31,034 nucleotides of DNA, from positions 1-31,034 of IMG/VR virus record IMGVR_UViG_3300009430_000005, one strand, 5' to 3'. This stretch comes from a virus. Made by a program: the position numbers and the translations under genes. Every line of letters starts with the position of its first letter. Position 1 is the stretch's first letter. This document shows, one piece after another, positions 9,148-16,857 of this stretch. The notes under the pieces were generated by a model. It made no database searches. It was not told the origin of the DNA and saw nothing but the letters and a program-made list of their open reading frames with translations.

Positions 9148-9746
9148 TTTGTTAAATTACGTAATTGTTCAATATCTAATTTATAGCTCTCGTCATTGTG
9201 CTCATAATATCCATCAAGGCTTCTAACCTCAACAGATGTATCCATGTATGCAGGATCCGACACAACAGAAATGTCAAACATGCGATCGACAACCTTAACG
9301 GATCGATGTAAAATTCCATCCGAACGCATTTTGTAAGAAACATTTTTCTTTTCATCTGTCAAATACGCAAAGGATGATCCGAACAAATCTCCTCTCTTAA
9401 TCATTTCCACTGCATATTCCCCATCTGGAGTGTTTGGAGCGTCAAATCGATACATAACCCCTTTTTCGTCAACAGAAAGTGTGAGCGAACCTTCTCCATT
9501 GTAAGACCTTGCTATCATTCTTTGTCTGTTGTGCTCAAGCAATGCCTTAATATCGCATTTCCGAAGCATTTCTTCTGTTACCGCTCCAGGTTCTATGACT
9601 TCAATAAATCTTCGCCTAGTCATAGGATCGTACATTACTACACTTTCAACGCCAAAAACGACAGCGTACCCGCTAATCGTCCTTTCGTTAGATAATTTAG
9701 GGGATGCAGACCCGCTAAAACTTCTTATTTCGTATTTATCGTTCAT
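9144..9746 (-). CDS. Prohead maturation protease (HK97/U35 type)
   Basis: Cleaves the capsid scaffold during head maturation. The family pattern is clear: ISGYAVVFGV near the start, EVIEPGAV, then catalytic His about 72 in LLEHNRQRMIARS and catalytic Ser about 125 in DLFGSSFAY, followed by DISVVSDPAY. I use the ATG at 9746 (MNDKYEIRSF, 200 residues). A GTG 21 bases upstream would extend it by 7 residues but lies inside a conserved hairpin element (9761-9788). It overlaps the capsid gene by 4 bp, a normal protease-capsid pair. Confidence 0.9.
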   Translation of the reverse strand: MNDKYEIRSFSGSASPKLSNERTISGYAVVFGVESVVMYDPMTRRRFIEVIEPGAVTEEMLRKCDIKALLEHNRQRMIARSYNGEGSLTLSVDEKGVMYRFDAPNTPDGEYAVEMIKRGDLFGSSFAYLTDEKKNVSYKMRSDGILHRSVKVVDRMFDISVVSDPAYMDTSVEVRSLDGYYEHNDESYKLDIEQLRNLTK

Positions 9747-9760
9747 AATGCTGTTTTTAT

Positions 9761-9788
9761 ATCCCACATAACTGCGTATGTGGTACCA
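9761..9788 (-). promoter_or_regulatory. 28-bp hairpin element upstream of the protease (copy 1)
   Basis: Fills the gap between portal stop and protease start. It contains CACATA (9765-9770) pairing with TATGTG (9777-9782) around ACTGCG, overlapping the palindrome TGGTACCA (9781-9788). A second copy, identical at 26 of 28 positions, lies at 13061-13088 upstream of the small terminase. Copy 1 ends 14 bases before the ATG and copy 2 ends 15 bases before its ATG. Function unknown: translational leader, RNA processing site or late promoter element. Confidence 0.6.
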
Positions 9789-9790
9789 TT

Positions 9791-11017
9791 TTATTTTTTT
9801 TCTTTCAATAAATTTTCTACGGTTTTGACATTCGCGCTAATCATAGGTGTATCTCCGCCGTCAACGGGTTTCATTCCTCTTCTTATTCTGTATTCATTAA
9901 TAGTGTATTGTCCGTATTGAATGAATTTTTCCATATATCCGGATGAAGCCGTCAAATCCGATTGGTAAAAAGACTCAAGGTCGAATTCAATCTTATACTT
10001 GCTTGCCACTTCTCGAGGAATGAGCTTCACAAAAAATTCATTTTCTATCTGCCTTAGCAGCGGCTGAAGTGTATCCGTCATGAATTGTACTTGCCCCATT
10101 TCCGAAGCTTTATAATTCTGAGATTGGCCTGCAAAACACTTATCCGGATGAACGCCATAGAAGCGGCAAATATCAAGCACGCTAAATTTTTTCATCTCGA
10201 GCAATTGGATGTCAGCTGGCGACATTGACAGCTGATTAAATGACATTGCGCCAGGCACACTAAAAATCCGTTTACCGGATTTAAGTTCGTTTTCCACACG
10301 ATCACTAACTGTCTTCAACTGCTCATCTTGAGCCTCGCCAAAACCACGAACTCTTGACGCGTCACCACTTATAAATCCCGAATAAGTGGAACCCGGCTGA
10401 AATACATCACCCGATTTAGCATCAGCTGCGGCGGTAATTCCCATAACGGTGCATGCATACCTAATAGTGCTTTCTCCTGTATATCCTCCATCAAGCGAAA
10501 GATTTCTAAGATGTATTATTTCGTCGCATTCTAGCGTTTCATATATATTGTTAATAGTGTCGTTAACAATATATATGTTAAGAACCTTGTCATAACTAAC
10601 AGAGTTTGGGGTTAACAGAGTCAGTCTATAAAGTTCTCCTAATCTGTATTCAGGATATATGTACGCATTTCCCTGGTTGAGCACTTGTATCATCGCATTG
10701 CGCATCATTTCGAATGCTGTTTGCCGAACGTTTGGAGCTATATTTAGAAGGTAATTAATATTTGATTCTTCATCAACCCCATAATATCGGCCCATTTTCC
10801 TTTTAACCTGAATAGGAAGTGCTGCGATACTTCCACTAAGTATAGATGTACACCTATACACTGCAGCCAACTTCATGGCCATAGTATCAGAGGTAACTGA
10901 CACATTATTAGTTGGGATATTAACCGTGACATCAGGGGAGACAACAGAATCGAAATAACCTCTTTCTATTGGTTTTTCCGGAACTCGCTTCCTTTTCCAA
11001 AAATTTAATTTTTTCAT
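9791..11017 (-). CDS. Portal protein, HK97 family
   Basis: A 408-residue phage portal (PF04860 type), which forms the ring at the head vertex for DNA entry and exit. Diagnostic stretches include SDTMAMKLAAVYRCTSILSG near residue 45, GNAYIYPEY, a wing/stem region (SYDKVLNIYIVND) and the conserved FSVLDICRFYGVHPDKC followed by MGQVQFMTDTLQPLLRQIE. Normal length. The ATG overlaps the large terminase stop (ATGA). The unstructured Lys-rich C terminus is typical. Confidence 0.93.
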   Translation of the reverse strand: MKKLNFWKRKRVPEKPIERGYFDSVVSPDVTVNIPTNNVSVTSDTMAMKLAAVYRCTSILSGSIAALPIQVKRKMGRYYGVDEESNINYLLNIAPNVRQTAFEMMRNAMIQVLNQGNAYIYPEYRLGELYRLTLLTPNSVSYDKVLNIYIVNDTINNIYETLECDEIIHLRNLSLDGGYTGESTIRYACTVMGITAAADAKSGDVFQPGSTYSGFISGDASRVRGFGEAQDEQLKTVSDRVENELKSGKRIFSVPGAMSFNQLSMSPADIQLLEMKKFSVLDICRFYGVHPDKCFAGQSQNYKASEMGQVQFMTDTLQPLLRQIENEFFVKLIPREVASKYKIEFDLESFYQSDLTASSGYMEKFIQYGQYTINEYRIRRGMKPVDGGDTPMISANVKTVENLLKEKK

Positions 11018-12714
11018 CGCTCGTAATTATTAAATAAATAAAAATTCATTATCGTTGCAATTGCACCATCTATCTTTTCGTACTGACTACGCTTGATGGG
11101 CTTTTTATTCTCCATCTTATCTTCATCCATAACCGCATTCCCGAAACAGTAAGCTGTAATAGGGTTAGGATCGAATGTAGCTTTCCCTGTTCTTGCAGCA
11201 AGCTCAAAAGATTCAACCGGAGATGTAAATGTTCCGTAAGTTTGCTTAACCGGTACTAATACACTTTGCGCTCCAGATGCTGCCATCATATTTACAAATT
11301 CCAACGATTTGTAGGGGTCGTACCCAAGTTGAAGGATACAAATTCTTTTATTCATTTCAAGTATATCATTTGCGATGTACCGGTAGTCTATCACATCTCC
11401 AGGCAAAATCTTTAAATATCCCTGTTGTGCCCACTTTTGGTATAGTTCTTTATTAGGATGATCTTTAATGGCTCCTTCTGGGAAATAATAATCAATATAC
11501 GAATGAAAGGATCTCAAGACTTCGCTATACATAGTATAGGATACAGCGGAAAAGTCATCACATACCGAAAGGTCCACTGATACCATTGCATCCGGCCTAC
11601 CCGTTATTTTACTCATATCAATGCTCTTGTACATGCTCTCAATTTCGGTGGCAGTAAACCATGCTTTATTAGAGTTTTGGACGAACATGTTAAGAAGCTT
11701 TGTACGAAATGTAAGCATATCATCAGCCGTCATTAGAGCTTTTTTATATTCTAACTCGTAGTAGTCGTTTTGTATTGTTATTCCAATATGCGGCTGAACT
11801 TTATACCATGTGTGTGGATCACTTTCCTCATCATCTACATCTGGCTCGAATATATGAGCAAAAACACTGTCATTCTCTACTTCTCCACGCAACACTGCTT
11901 TGTAGGATTTAAGCAAATCCCTAAATGGGCTATCTAGCTTATCAGATGCTGTGGTTATAATTATAGTTAGCGGGTTAACCCTTGCACCCATCGATGACGT
12001 AAGTACATTCTTGAGATCGGCACTCACGGCTTGTGAAAATTCATCAAGGATTACCGTACTCGCATTTAAACCATCTAACTTATCGGCATTACTTGCTAAG
12101 CATCTTGCAAAAGATGTTTTTCCTTTTCTTCTATTATAAACCTGCTCCCTATTTATCCTAAAATTTCTAAACTTATGATCGATGCTTTTCAGAATATTCT
12201 TTATTTCTGAAAAACATATTTGCGCTTGATTATAATTATTAGCAGCCACATAAGCTTGTGCATTGCTATCGCCAAACAACAAATCATATATAGCAAGTGA
12301 AGCTACCGAAGTTGTTTTAGAAAATTTTCGAGGAACAAATAATAAAGCGTCACGACACAATCTTTTTTCTTTGTCTTTATAAAATCCTAGAATATTAGCG
12401 AATTGAAACACTTGTACCGGTGTTAGTTTATATCTTGTTTTTCCTTTTACTCCGGAAAACTTTAGTCGCTCATAGAAGGTTATAAACTTCTTAACTTCGT
12501 TAGGTTTAAATATGTACTTGTCAAGAAGGTAGAAGAAACGTTTAACGGATAGCAATTCATACAAGTTGTGATCATTCGGATTATCAATTACAGAATATAG
12601 ATAATTGACTAATCGTTTATCCGTATTCTGTAATTGATAACTTGGAACATCTATACATTTGAGATACTTCGAAGTTTCATTCTTAAACAAAATCAGCTCA
12701 TTCTTTTCCAGCAT
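11014..12714 (-). CDS. terL: Terminase large subunit (ATPase-nuclease packaging motor)
   Basis: Packages phage DNA into the prohead. In the ATG-started form (566 residues) the Walker A-like loop is PRKFSKTT at about 128-135, Walker B is VILDEF at about 221-226, and the C-terminal RNase H-like nuclease begins with SVDLSVCDDFSA near 379. This is the Terminase_1/HK97 gp2 type. I chose the ATG at 12714 because GGGAGG lies 7 bases upstream, an unusually good ribosome site for this order; an upstream ATG at 12750 is possible. It overlaps the small subunit by 17 bp and the portal by 4 bp. Confidence 0.93.
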   Translation of the reverse strand: MLEKNELILFKNETSKYLKCIDVPSYQLQNTDKRLVNYLYSVIDNPNDHNLYELLSVKRFFYLLDKYIFKPNEVKKFITFYERLKFSGVKGKTRYKLTPVQVFQFANILGFYKDKEKRLCRDALLFVPRKFSKTTSVASLAIYDLLFGDSNAQAYVAANNYNQAQICFSEIKNILKSIDHKFRNFRINREQVYNRRKGKTSFARCLASNADKLDGLNASTVILDEFSQAVSADLKNVLTSSMGARVNPLTIIITTASDKLDSPFRDLLKSYKAVLRGEVENDSVFAHIFEPDVDDEESDPHTWYKVQPHIGITIQNDYYELEYKKALMTADDMLTFRTKLLNMFVQNSNKAWFTATEIESMYKSIDMSKITGRPDAMVSVDLSVCDDFSAVSYTMYSEVLRSFHSYIDYYFPEGAIKDHPNKELYQKWAQQGYLKILPGDVIDYRYIANDILEMNKRICILQLGYDPYKSLEFVNMMAASGAQSVLVPVKQTYGTFTSPVESFELAARTGKATFDPNPITAYCFGNAVMDEDKMENKKPIKRSQYEKIDGAIATIMNFYLFNNYER

Positions 12715-13045
12715 TTTCAACCTCCCTAATAAGCTGGTCAACCTCGTCATCGTCTGATCCAGACTCGATAGTCGCTCTAGTCAATCTTAATTCGCGAAGT
12801 GCCTTGCGTGTCTGTTCAGCCATATCTAGCATTATTGAAAATTCCGGATTGACAACTTTATACTCGTTCCCTTCCCGACTTCTACGAGTTGAACACAACG
12901 GCAAATCGGCTACCTCTTCCCTTGCTTTGAGGTAACATGCGTAACTCCCTGCAGCTAGAGCTATAGATACATCCATTGCTCTAGTATAAGTGCCCTGCTC
13001 CTTCATTGCGCGCTTTAGTTTTTGTTCTATCGACTTATATTCCAT
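12698..13045 (-). CDS. terS: Terminase small subunit (P27-like)
   Basis: A 115-residue, helical, charged protein immediately before the large terminase. The pattern fits the P27 family: N-terminal helices (IEQKLKRAMKEQGTYTRAMD, VSIALAAGSYACYLKAREEV), a middle ending VVNPEFSIMLDMAEQTRKAL and a helix (RELRLTRATIESG). It recognises the packaging site and loads the large subunit. The 28-bp hairpin element (13061-13088) lies 15 bases before the ATG, and iterated TTTAACAT motifs lie 115-175 bases upstream; these may be its DNA targets. Confidence 0.8.
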   Translation of the reverse strand: MEYKSIEQKLKRAMKEQGTYTRAMDVSIALAAGSYACYLKAREEVADLPLCSTRRSREGNEYKVVNPEFSIMLDMAEQTRKALRELRLTRATIESGSDDDEVDQLIREVENAGKE

Positions 13046-13060
13046 ACCTCATTTTTATAT

Positions 13061-13088
13061 ATCTCACATAACTGCGGATGTGGTACCA
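13061..13088 (-). promoter_or_regulatory. 28-bp hairpin element upstream of the small terminase (copy 2)
   Basis: Second copy of the element at 9761-9788, differing at two positions. CACAT (13065-13069) pairs with ATGTG (13078-13082), and TGGTACCA follows at 13081-13088. One of the two differences shortens the stem to 5 bp. The spacing to the start codon (15 bases) matches that of copy 1 (14 bases). Confidence 0.6.
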
Positions 13089-13290
13089 ACAACCCCCCAG
13101 AGGCTTAATTTATTCCGTGTATATAAAAGGGGGTAGGTGTGGGTTACAGAGGTCATGGGGGATGTTAAAAAAAACCCTCCCCCTTTAACATTTTTAACAT
13201 TTGAAGGTTTTTTAACAATATTAAAATATCATAAAGTTATGCTGTGTTTATTAGCAAACATCATTTATTTGTTTATTCAATGACGTTTTG
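13089..13290. other. Non-coding stretch upstream of terminase genes with iterated TTTAACAT motifs
   Basis: No gene seen. It holds GC-rich tracts (ACCCCCC near 13092, AGGGGG near 13128, TGGGGG near 13156, CCCTCCCCC near 13175). TTTAACAT-type sites lie at 13162-13169 (inverted), 13184-13191, 13193-13200 and, as TTTAACAA, 13211-13218. The inverted pair forms an 8-bp hairpin. In HK97-like phages the cos or pac region lies between the HNH and small terminase genes, so this is a candidate packaging site; that is inference. Confidence 0.35.
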
Positions 13291-13620
13291 CTAAAGATAT
13301 TTATCTGAAAATGCTTTTACAGCTTTTTTATTTGACTTTTTGATATTATCTTTTGAATGGCTTTTCATGTCTATATGTATAGAGACATGACATTGATGAC
13401 ATACACTCATCAAGTTATCGTAAGAATACATAAGATGCTCCATTGCCTGTTGAGCATATACAGACTCAACAGGCTTGATATGATGAACTTCACTCGCTAA
13501 TGAGCTTCTACCTTCTCTCTCACACACTTCACACAGAGGGTTATTCATTAGCTTTGTCAACCTTAACTCTCTCCACCGGTTGGTTTGTATGAGCTTAATG
13601 TATGTTGGATTCCGGCTCAT
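13291..13620 (-). CDS. HNH endonuclease
   Basis: A 109-residue small HNH nuclease. Zinc-binding Cys pairs are C30-x2-C33 (CEVC) and C74-x2-C77 (CHQC). The catalytic HNH residues are HHI at 46-48, Asn 69 in DNL, and His 82 in VSIH. In HK97-type phages a nuclease of this kind sits next to the terminases and assists DNA cleavage for packaging, so the position is meaningful rather than a stray homing enzyme. It overlaps the preceding RHH-like gene by 26 bp. Confidence 0.88.
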   Translation of the reverse strand: MSRNPTYIKLIQTNRWRELRLTKLMNNPLCEVCEREGRSSLASEVHHIKPVESVYAQQAMEHLMYSYDNLMSVCHQCHVSIHIDMKSHSKDNIKKSNKKAVKAFSDKYL

Positions 13621-13876
13621 CGTTTACGCTTTTAATATCTAATGCTCTTTTGTGCTCTCCATACGGTGGAGTAGGCGACAGCCCATCAAACATCTCGTCT
13701 ATCTCATTAGGTACAGATTTCCCTTTTCTGTCTGCAGCATCTAGGAAGCAGCTTATTATAGCCTTGTTTAGCTCGTATAAGCTTCTAAAGCCATAAGTAT
13801 GGCTTATCTTAAGTAATGAGTCATAAGTTGATTTATCTACTTTGGTCGTTATTATCTTATTTATTCTTTTGCCCAT
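13595..13876 (-). CDS. Small RHH-like DNA-binding protein
   Basis: A 93-residue protein I do not recognise with certainty. The first 50 residues (INKIITTKVDKSTYDSLLKI, then a helix through NKAIISCFLDAAD) look like a ribbon-helix-helix fold: a short strand, then two helices. The C-terminal 40 residues are polar and low in structure. It is the first gene after a strong terminator (13905-13931) and heads the terminase block, so it might regulate late genes or assist packaging. It overlaps the HNH gene by 26 bp. Confidence 0.5.
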   Translation of the reverse strand: MGKRINKIITTKVDKSTYDSLLKISHTYGFRSLYELNKAIISCFLDAADRKGKSVPNEIDEMFDGLSPTPPYGEHKRALDIKSVNDEPESNIH

Positions 13877-13904
13877 TTTTATTCAATTTGGTTAAAAACA
13901 AAAA

Positions 13905-13931
13905 GTGCCCGAATCTTTTCAGACCGGGCAC
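13905..13931 (-). terminator. Intrinsic terminator between early and late genes
   Basis: GTGCCCG (13905-13911) and CGGGCAC (13925-13931) form a perfect 7-bp stem with a 13-base loop. On the minus strand it is followed by TTTTTGTTTTT, a clear intrinsic terminator. It follows the YopX-like gene and precedes the RHH-like gene by about 28 bases, so it divides the early/accessory operon from the packaging genes. Confidence 0.85.
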
Positions 13932-13975
13932 AAAAAAGTGGTAACTCAAATACTTTACCGCTATACTAATTATTT

Positions 13976-14347
13976 TTATAATAAATCATAATCATCATAT
14001 ATATTTCCAATAACATATAATGTGTCACATCCACGTGACCCGAAATTGTGTCTAACGTTACGCATACGCAGCCCGATATTTGCCCATTCAACTACATCTA
14101 TACACTCAATTCCGCTTGGATTTAACCGCTTTACTATATCTCCCTCGTAAATTTCTTTTCCGTTATTGTCTGTTAATCCGGAAAATTGACCTACAGTATC
14201 TAACATAACCCTGATAGGTTGGCATCCGTCTGTCTTGATATAATAGCATCTACCTTTACCGTCGCATAACTCGAATTCAGAATAATATCCGTAAATCCAT
14301 TCGCCGTTAAGTGTTTTTCCCCTGAATTTTATTTTTCTCATATCCAA
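13976..14347 (-). CDS. YopX family protein
   Basis: A 123-residue protein with the signature of the YopX family (PF09643), common in phages and of unknown function. The start RKIKFRGKTLNGEWIYGYY is followed by VGQFSGLTDNNGKEIYEGDI and an ending YVIGNIYDDYDLL. An alternative ATG two codons in is equally possible. It overlaps the preceding small gene by about 40 bp and is the last gene before the terminator at 13905-13931. Confidence 0.88.
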   Translation of the reverse strand: MDMRKIKFRGKTLNGEWIYGYYSEFELCDGKGRCYYIKTDGCQPIRVMLDTVGQFSGLTDNNGKEIYEGDIVKRLNPSGIECIDVVEWANIGLRMRNVRHNFGSRGCDTLYVIGNIYDDYDLL

Positions 14348-14609
14348 TATCTTTAATAATTTTATTAAATTCTTTTTTGGTCATATTATTAGGCATAAAA
14401 CGATCAATTACTTCTTGAAATGGCCTCAAGTAATGCTCGATGGTATCTTTTGCTTCTCGCTCAGCTTCTTCTCTATTTCTTCCGTAACGACCCATTTGAA
14501 CATCATTGACATAATCCTCAAAAGTCATGTTGTAGTGAGTTATAGTGTCTACAACTGAGCTGAAACGACAATATAAACCGTTAGGTTGTTTTGATATAAA
14601 TGATCCCAT
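14307..14609 (-). CDS. Conserved phage protein of unknown function
   Basis: A 100-residue protein starting MGSFISKQPNGLYCRFSSVV, a start I associate with a conserved small family in Bacteroides phages and mobile elements. I chose this ATG because it lies 4 bases after the upstream gene's stop; an ATG 30 bases upstream would overlap that gene. The body has THYNMTFEDYVNDVQMGRYG and a Glu/Arg-rich helix. No known activity. It overlaps YopX by 41 bp. Confidence 0.6.
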   Translation of the reverse strand: MGSFISKQPNGLYCRFSSVVDTITHYNMTFEDYVNDVQMGRYGRNREEAEREAKDTIEHYLRPFQEVIDRFMPNNMTKKEFNKIIKDIGYEKNKIQGKNT

Positions 14610-14613
14610 TGAT

Positions 14614-15036
14614 TTACTTTTTATTTTGTAAAATTTCATGTATCAAGCTATCTCTTTGAACAATGTCTTGTCGTAATGCCTCTATACATTTACGATGTTC
14701 AAAACATATAAAACTCATTACGACAAGCAATATTATCGCGAATAAAGCAACTAGATCTCTTATGGGGATATTCTTAAAACATTTGGTTTCATACCTCTCA
14801 ATAAAATCAGAGGCATTTATAATATTAGCTTTACTTTCTATTGCTAGATCTCTACTTAACGTAAGTCCTATTTTAGGGCATATACAATCGCTATGGACAT
14901 TCAGCGGTTTTTCTTTGTAAGTTTTTCCATCATGCCATCTATATCCTAATTTATTCAAACATCTTGCAACTCTTTTTTTATCTTTCATGGTGGGACAGTA
15001 TATAACTTCCGCTCCATTGATATTATAAGTTTTCAT
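14614..15036 (-). CDS. Hypothetical protein with one membrane segment
   Basis: A 140-residue protein of unknown function. The N-terminal half (INGAEVIYCPTMKDKKRVAR, CLNKLGYRWHDGKTY) looks like a small soluble domain. A clear membrane helix follows at about 98-115 (LVALFAIILLVVMSFICF), then a short charged helix ending HEILQNKK. This suggests an N-in anchored protein with a small tail on the other side. Sits in a run of small accessory genes. Confidence 0.6.
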   Translation of the reverse strand: MKTYNINGAEVIYCPTMKDKKRVARCLNKLGYRWHDGKTYKEKPLNVHSDCICPKIGLTLSRDLAIESKANIINASDFIERYETKCFKNIPIRDLVALFAIILLVVMSFICFEHRKCIEALRQDIVQRDSLIHEILQNKK

Positions 15037-15050
15037 AATTATTTAGATTA

Positions 15051-15284
15051 TCACCATTCTACTCGTATTGATTCAAAACCCATTAGATCAGTATGCTTTG
15101 ATATTTTATATCCATATTTCAGCAAGTACGTTATAGTGTCTTGATGCATATTTACAAACAATGACATGGTTTTACCACAACCTGCATCATCAAGTATTAT
15201 TTTCATTACCTGATTAACTGTTAGCTGATTTTTTTCAGATATACATCTTGCCTCAGATGCTGATAAAAATTTATTTTCTTCCAT
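15051..15284 (-). CDS. Hypothetical small protein
   Basis: A 77-residue soluble protein of unknown function. The ATG at 15284 (MEENKFLSASEARCISEKN) is preferred over a TTG at 15314. It overlaps the stop of the upstream membrane-protein gene by 14 bp. Helix-rich N terminus; the rest (VNQVMKIILDDAGCGKTMSL) contains GCGKT, which resembles a P-loop by chance but lacks the rest of an NTPase and is too short. No function assigned. Confidence 0.5.
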   Translation of the reverse strand: MEENKFLSASEARCISEKNQLTVNQVMKIILDDAGCGKTMSLFVNMHQDTITYLLKYGYKISKHTDLMGFESIRVEW

Positions 15285-15546
15285 GATATTCCTGATTAGC
15301 TTGAAGTTCTTCAATTATCGCAGCAAATCCCGATTTATTCACTTTACGTTTTACCCTTGAATAATAAAACATTTTTAATATCACAACGAAAAGAGCTATA
15401 ATTAATACTATTGCGAATGGAATAAAAAGCGGAGATAACACCCACCACCAAGACCAATCAATATAATGCGTTAGTTTTAGCACTATAAATACTATGGCTA
15501 ACAATCCACAGAAACCGATTCCACCACTTTTGGAACTATTATTCAT
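15271..15546 (-). CDS. Small two-helix membrane protein (Fragile-X-F-like)
   Basis: A 91-residue protein with two membrane segments: GFCGLLAIVFIVLKL (about 11-25) and WWWVLSPLFIPFAIVLIIAL (about 33-52, continuing hydrophobic to 60). The Trp-rich turn IDWSWWWVLSPL is typical of phage proteins annotated as transmembrane Fragile-X-F. The basic C terminus would lie in the cytoplasm. Holin activity is not supported by position; function unknown. Confidence 0.65.
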   Translation of the reverse strand: MNNSSKSGGIGFCGLLAIVFIVLKLTHYIDWSWWWVLSPLFIPFAIVLIIALFVVILKMFYYSRVKRKVNKSGFAAIIEELQANQEYHGRK

Positions 15547-15605
15547 TGTTGAGTACGCTTACCTATACAGCATTAGGTTTTATTTTTATTTAAAAAAAAT
15601 CTTAT

Positions 15606-15851
15606 TTAATGGTTTCTCAGGAATACTAATAATTCTTTTGTTTGCTTAAGAGTTAAACCTTTTCCTGTATTGATAGCAACCTCTAATACATTAGTTGCTT
15701 CATTAAGGTTATCAATAATGAATCCGCTACCGTTACATTGCTTGCACTTTATGGTAGATTGAATACCTCGTTCGTAACTTTCGATCTGGCTATATCTGTA
15801 ATATTGCTTATTAACAATATGACCACTACCGTTGCACTCGTTGCATTTCAT
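15606..15851 (-). CDS. Small DnaJ-type zinc-finger protein
   Basis: An 81-residue protein with two CxxCxGxG motifs, CNECNGSG at the N terminus and CKQCNGSG near residue 35, which together make one DnaJ-like zinc centre. The C-terminal half is a Leu/Thr-rich helical segment. There is no J domain, so it is not a chaperone by itself. Such stand-alone zinc modules are common in phage accessory regions. Function unknown. Confidence 0.65.
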   Translation of the reverse strand: MKCNECNGSGHIVNKQYYRYSQIESYERGIQSTIKCKQCNGSGFIIDNLNEATNVLEVAINTGKGLTLKQTKELLVFLRNH

Positions 15852-15879
15852 TTATATTTAGTTTTTACTCAAATTCTAA

Positions 15880-16023
15880 CTATGACACAGTGATGTCTGT
15901 TATTTTTCCCTCTAATAAATAAAATTCAATAAGAGTACTATTCTCGTCTAGAGATTCTCTTACATCTTGTACTGTTGTACAGTCGGATGCTTCAATCGTT
16001 AATGTAACTTCAAATGTTTTCAT
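15880..16023 (-). CDS. Small hypothetical protein (47 aa)
   Basis: A short gene with a good ribosome site (AAGGAG about 6 bases before the ATG). The product has alternating polar/hydrophobic residues (MKTFEVTLTIEASD, then TLIEFYLLEGKITDITV), suggesting a small beta-alpha-beta fold. Function unknown. The clear ribosome site and its fit between neighbours argue that it is real. Confidence 0.6.
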   Translation of the reverse strand: MKTFEVTLTIEASDCTTVQDVRESLDENSTLIEFYLLEGKITDITVS

Positions 16024-16043
16024 ATTAGCTCCTTTCTATTTAG

Positions 16044-16214
16044 TTAAGAGTTTATTTCTCGTTCAAACTCATCATATCCCTCACATTCAAGGAAGGCATT
16101 GAGGGTTTTTTCCTTTAACTCATCAATCTTAATTCTGTGAGTTTCTACCTTTGCGATAAGAGCAGCTTGCAGGCTCTCTATCTGGTCTTTCAAAACTTCT
16201 ATCTCATTCATCAT
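16044..16214 (-). CDS. Small coiled-coil-like protein (56 aa)
   Basis: Starts with tandem ATGs; the first overlaps the stop of the upstream Cys-rich gene as ATGA. The product is one long amphipathic helix (EIEVLKDQIESLQAALIAKV, RIKIDELKEKTLNAF) with heptad-like Leu/Ile spacing and an acidic end. Probably a small oligomeric helix. Function unknown. Confidence 0.6.
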   Translation of the reverse strand: MMNEIEVLKDQIESLQAALIAKVETHRIKIDELKEKTLNAFLECEGYDEFEREINS

Positions 16215-16429
16215 TCATTTGTTTTGATAGTTATATTGTCATCTCCATCTATCTCATAGCATTCTGGGCAATAGCATTTACTATCTTCGATTAACCAATA
16301 GTCGTCCTGTGCTTCTTCCTTTACTGAGTCTTCATCATTCCAAAGAGTGAAACCGGAATATTCGTTCATATATACTTTTTCGCACACATCACATTGTATT
16401 CCGTATGCCGTTTCTTTAAATATTGCCAT
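16211..16429 (-). CDS. Small Cys-rich (zinc-binding-like) protein
   Basis: A 72-residue acidic protein with CDVC near residue 13 and CYCPEC near residue 52, spaced as a treble-clef or rubredoxin-like zinc site. The region between is acidic and aromatic (FTLWNDEDSVKEEAQDDYWL). GAAAGGAAC lies a few bases before the ATG. Function unknown; related small zinc proteins are frequent in phage early regions. Confidence 0.6.
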   Translation of the reverse strand: MAIFKETAYGIQCDVCEKVYMNEYSGFTLWNDEDSVKEEAQDDYWLIEDSKCYCPECYEIDGDDNITIKTNE

Positions 16430-16444
16430 AATGTTCCTTTCTAT

Positions 16445-16708
16445 TTAGTTTTGAATTATTTTTATTGATAAGACACTTTCCAAATATGTTATTCCATTAG
16501 CGGTAAGATGATAAATTACATTATTACCAACAGCTATTTTAGTTGCGTACCCATAGAACACTAGCTCATCCCAATCATTATCAGATGTTGAAACTACATA
16601 TCTATTTCGATAAGCCATGTACTTATTTTTTTTGATGCTTTTACGACTAAACCCAATAGCATGTAGCATCATTTCTATTTGGAAAATGGATAATTTAATA
16701 TTGCTCAT
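16445..16708 (-). CDS. Hypothetical small protein
   Basis: An 87-residue protein, unrecognised. The layout (IFQIEMMLHAIGFSRKSI, then VIYHLTANGITYLESVL) has the feel of a small winged-helix or restriction-control-like fold: a helix, a basic stretch, a strand pair around YGYATKIAVGNN, and a final helix. No motif is decisive. Separated from the next gene by 15 bases. Confidence 0.45.
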   Translation of the reverse strand: MSNIKLSIFQIEMMLHAIGFSRKSIKKNKYMAYRNRYVVSTSDNDWDELVFYGYATKIAVGNNVIYHLTANGITYLESVLSIKIIQN

Positions 16709-16726
16709 ATATTCATTTTTAAATTA

Positions 16727-16846
16727 TTACACTATTAGCCATACTATCACTCCTATGCTACACAATAGCATTATGGCGAGGAAAGCAACTACACCTGCAA
16801 GTGTTGCGCACAGTTCCTCTAGCTCCCTCTTTTTGTATTCTTCCAT
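16727..16846 (-). CDS. Single-pass membrane peptide (39 aa)
   Basis: A short gene between the PcfJ-like gene and the 87-residue gene. The charged start MEEYKKRELEEL is followed by one membrane helix (about 14-37, AGVVAFLAIMLLCSIGVI). The charge pattern puts the N terminus in the cytoplasm. Function unknown. Reality is supported by its placement in an otherwise gapless operon. Confidence 0.5.
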   Translation of the reverse strand: MEEYKKRELEELCATLAGVVAFLAIMLLCSIGVIVWLIV

Positions 16847-16857
16847 AAATTAAGTTA

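Noticed and set aside
15051-15314. P-loop NTPase suggested by GCGKT
   Set aside because: The protein is about 77 residues, lacks a preceding strand and Walker B, and the motif is short enough to arise by chance.
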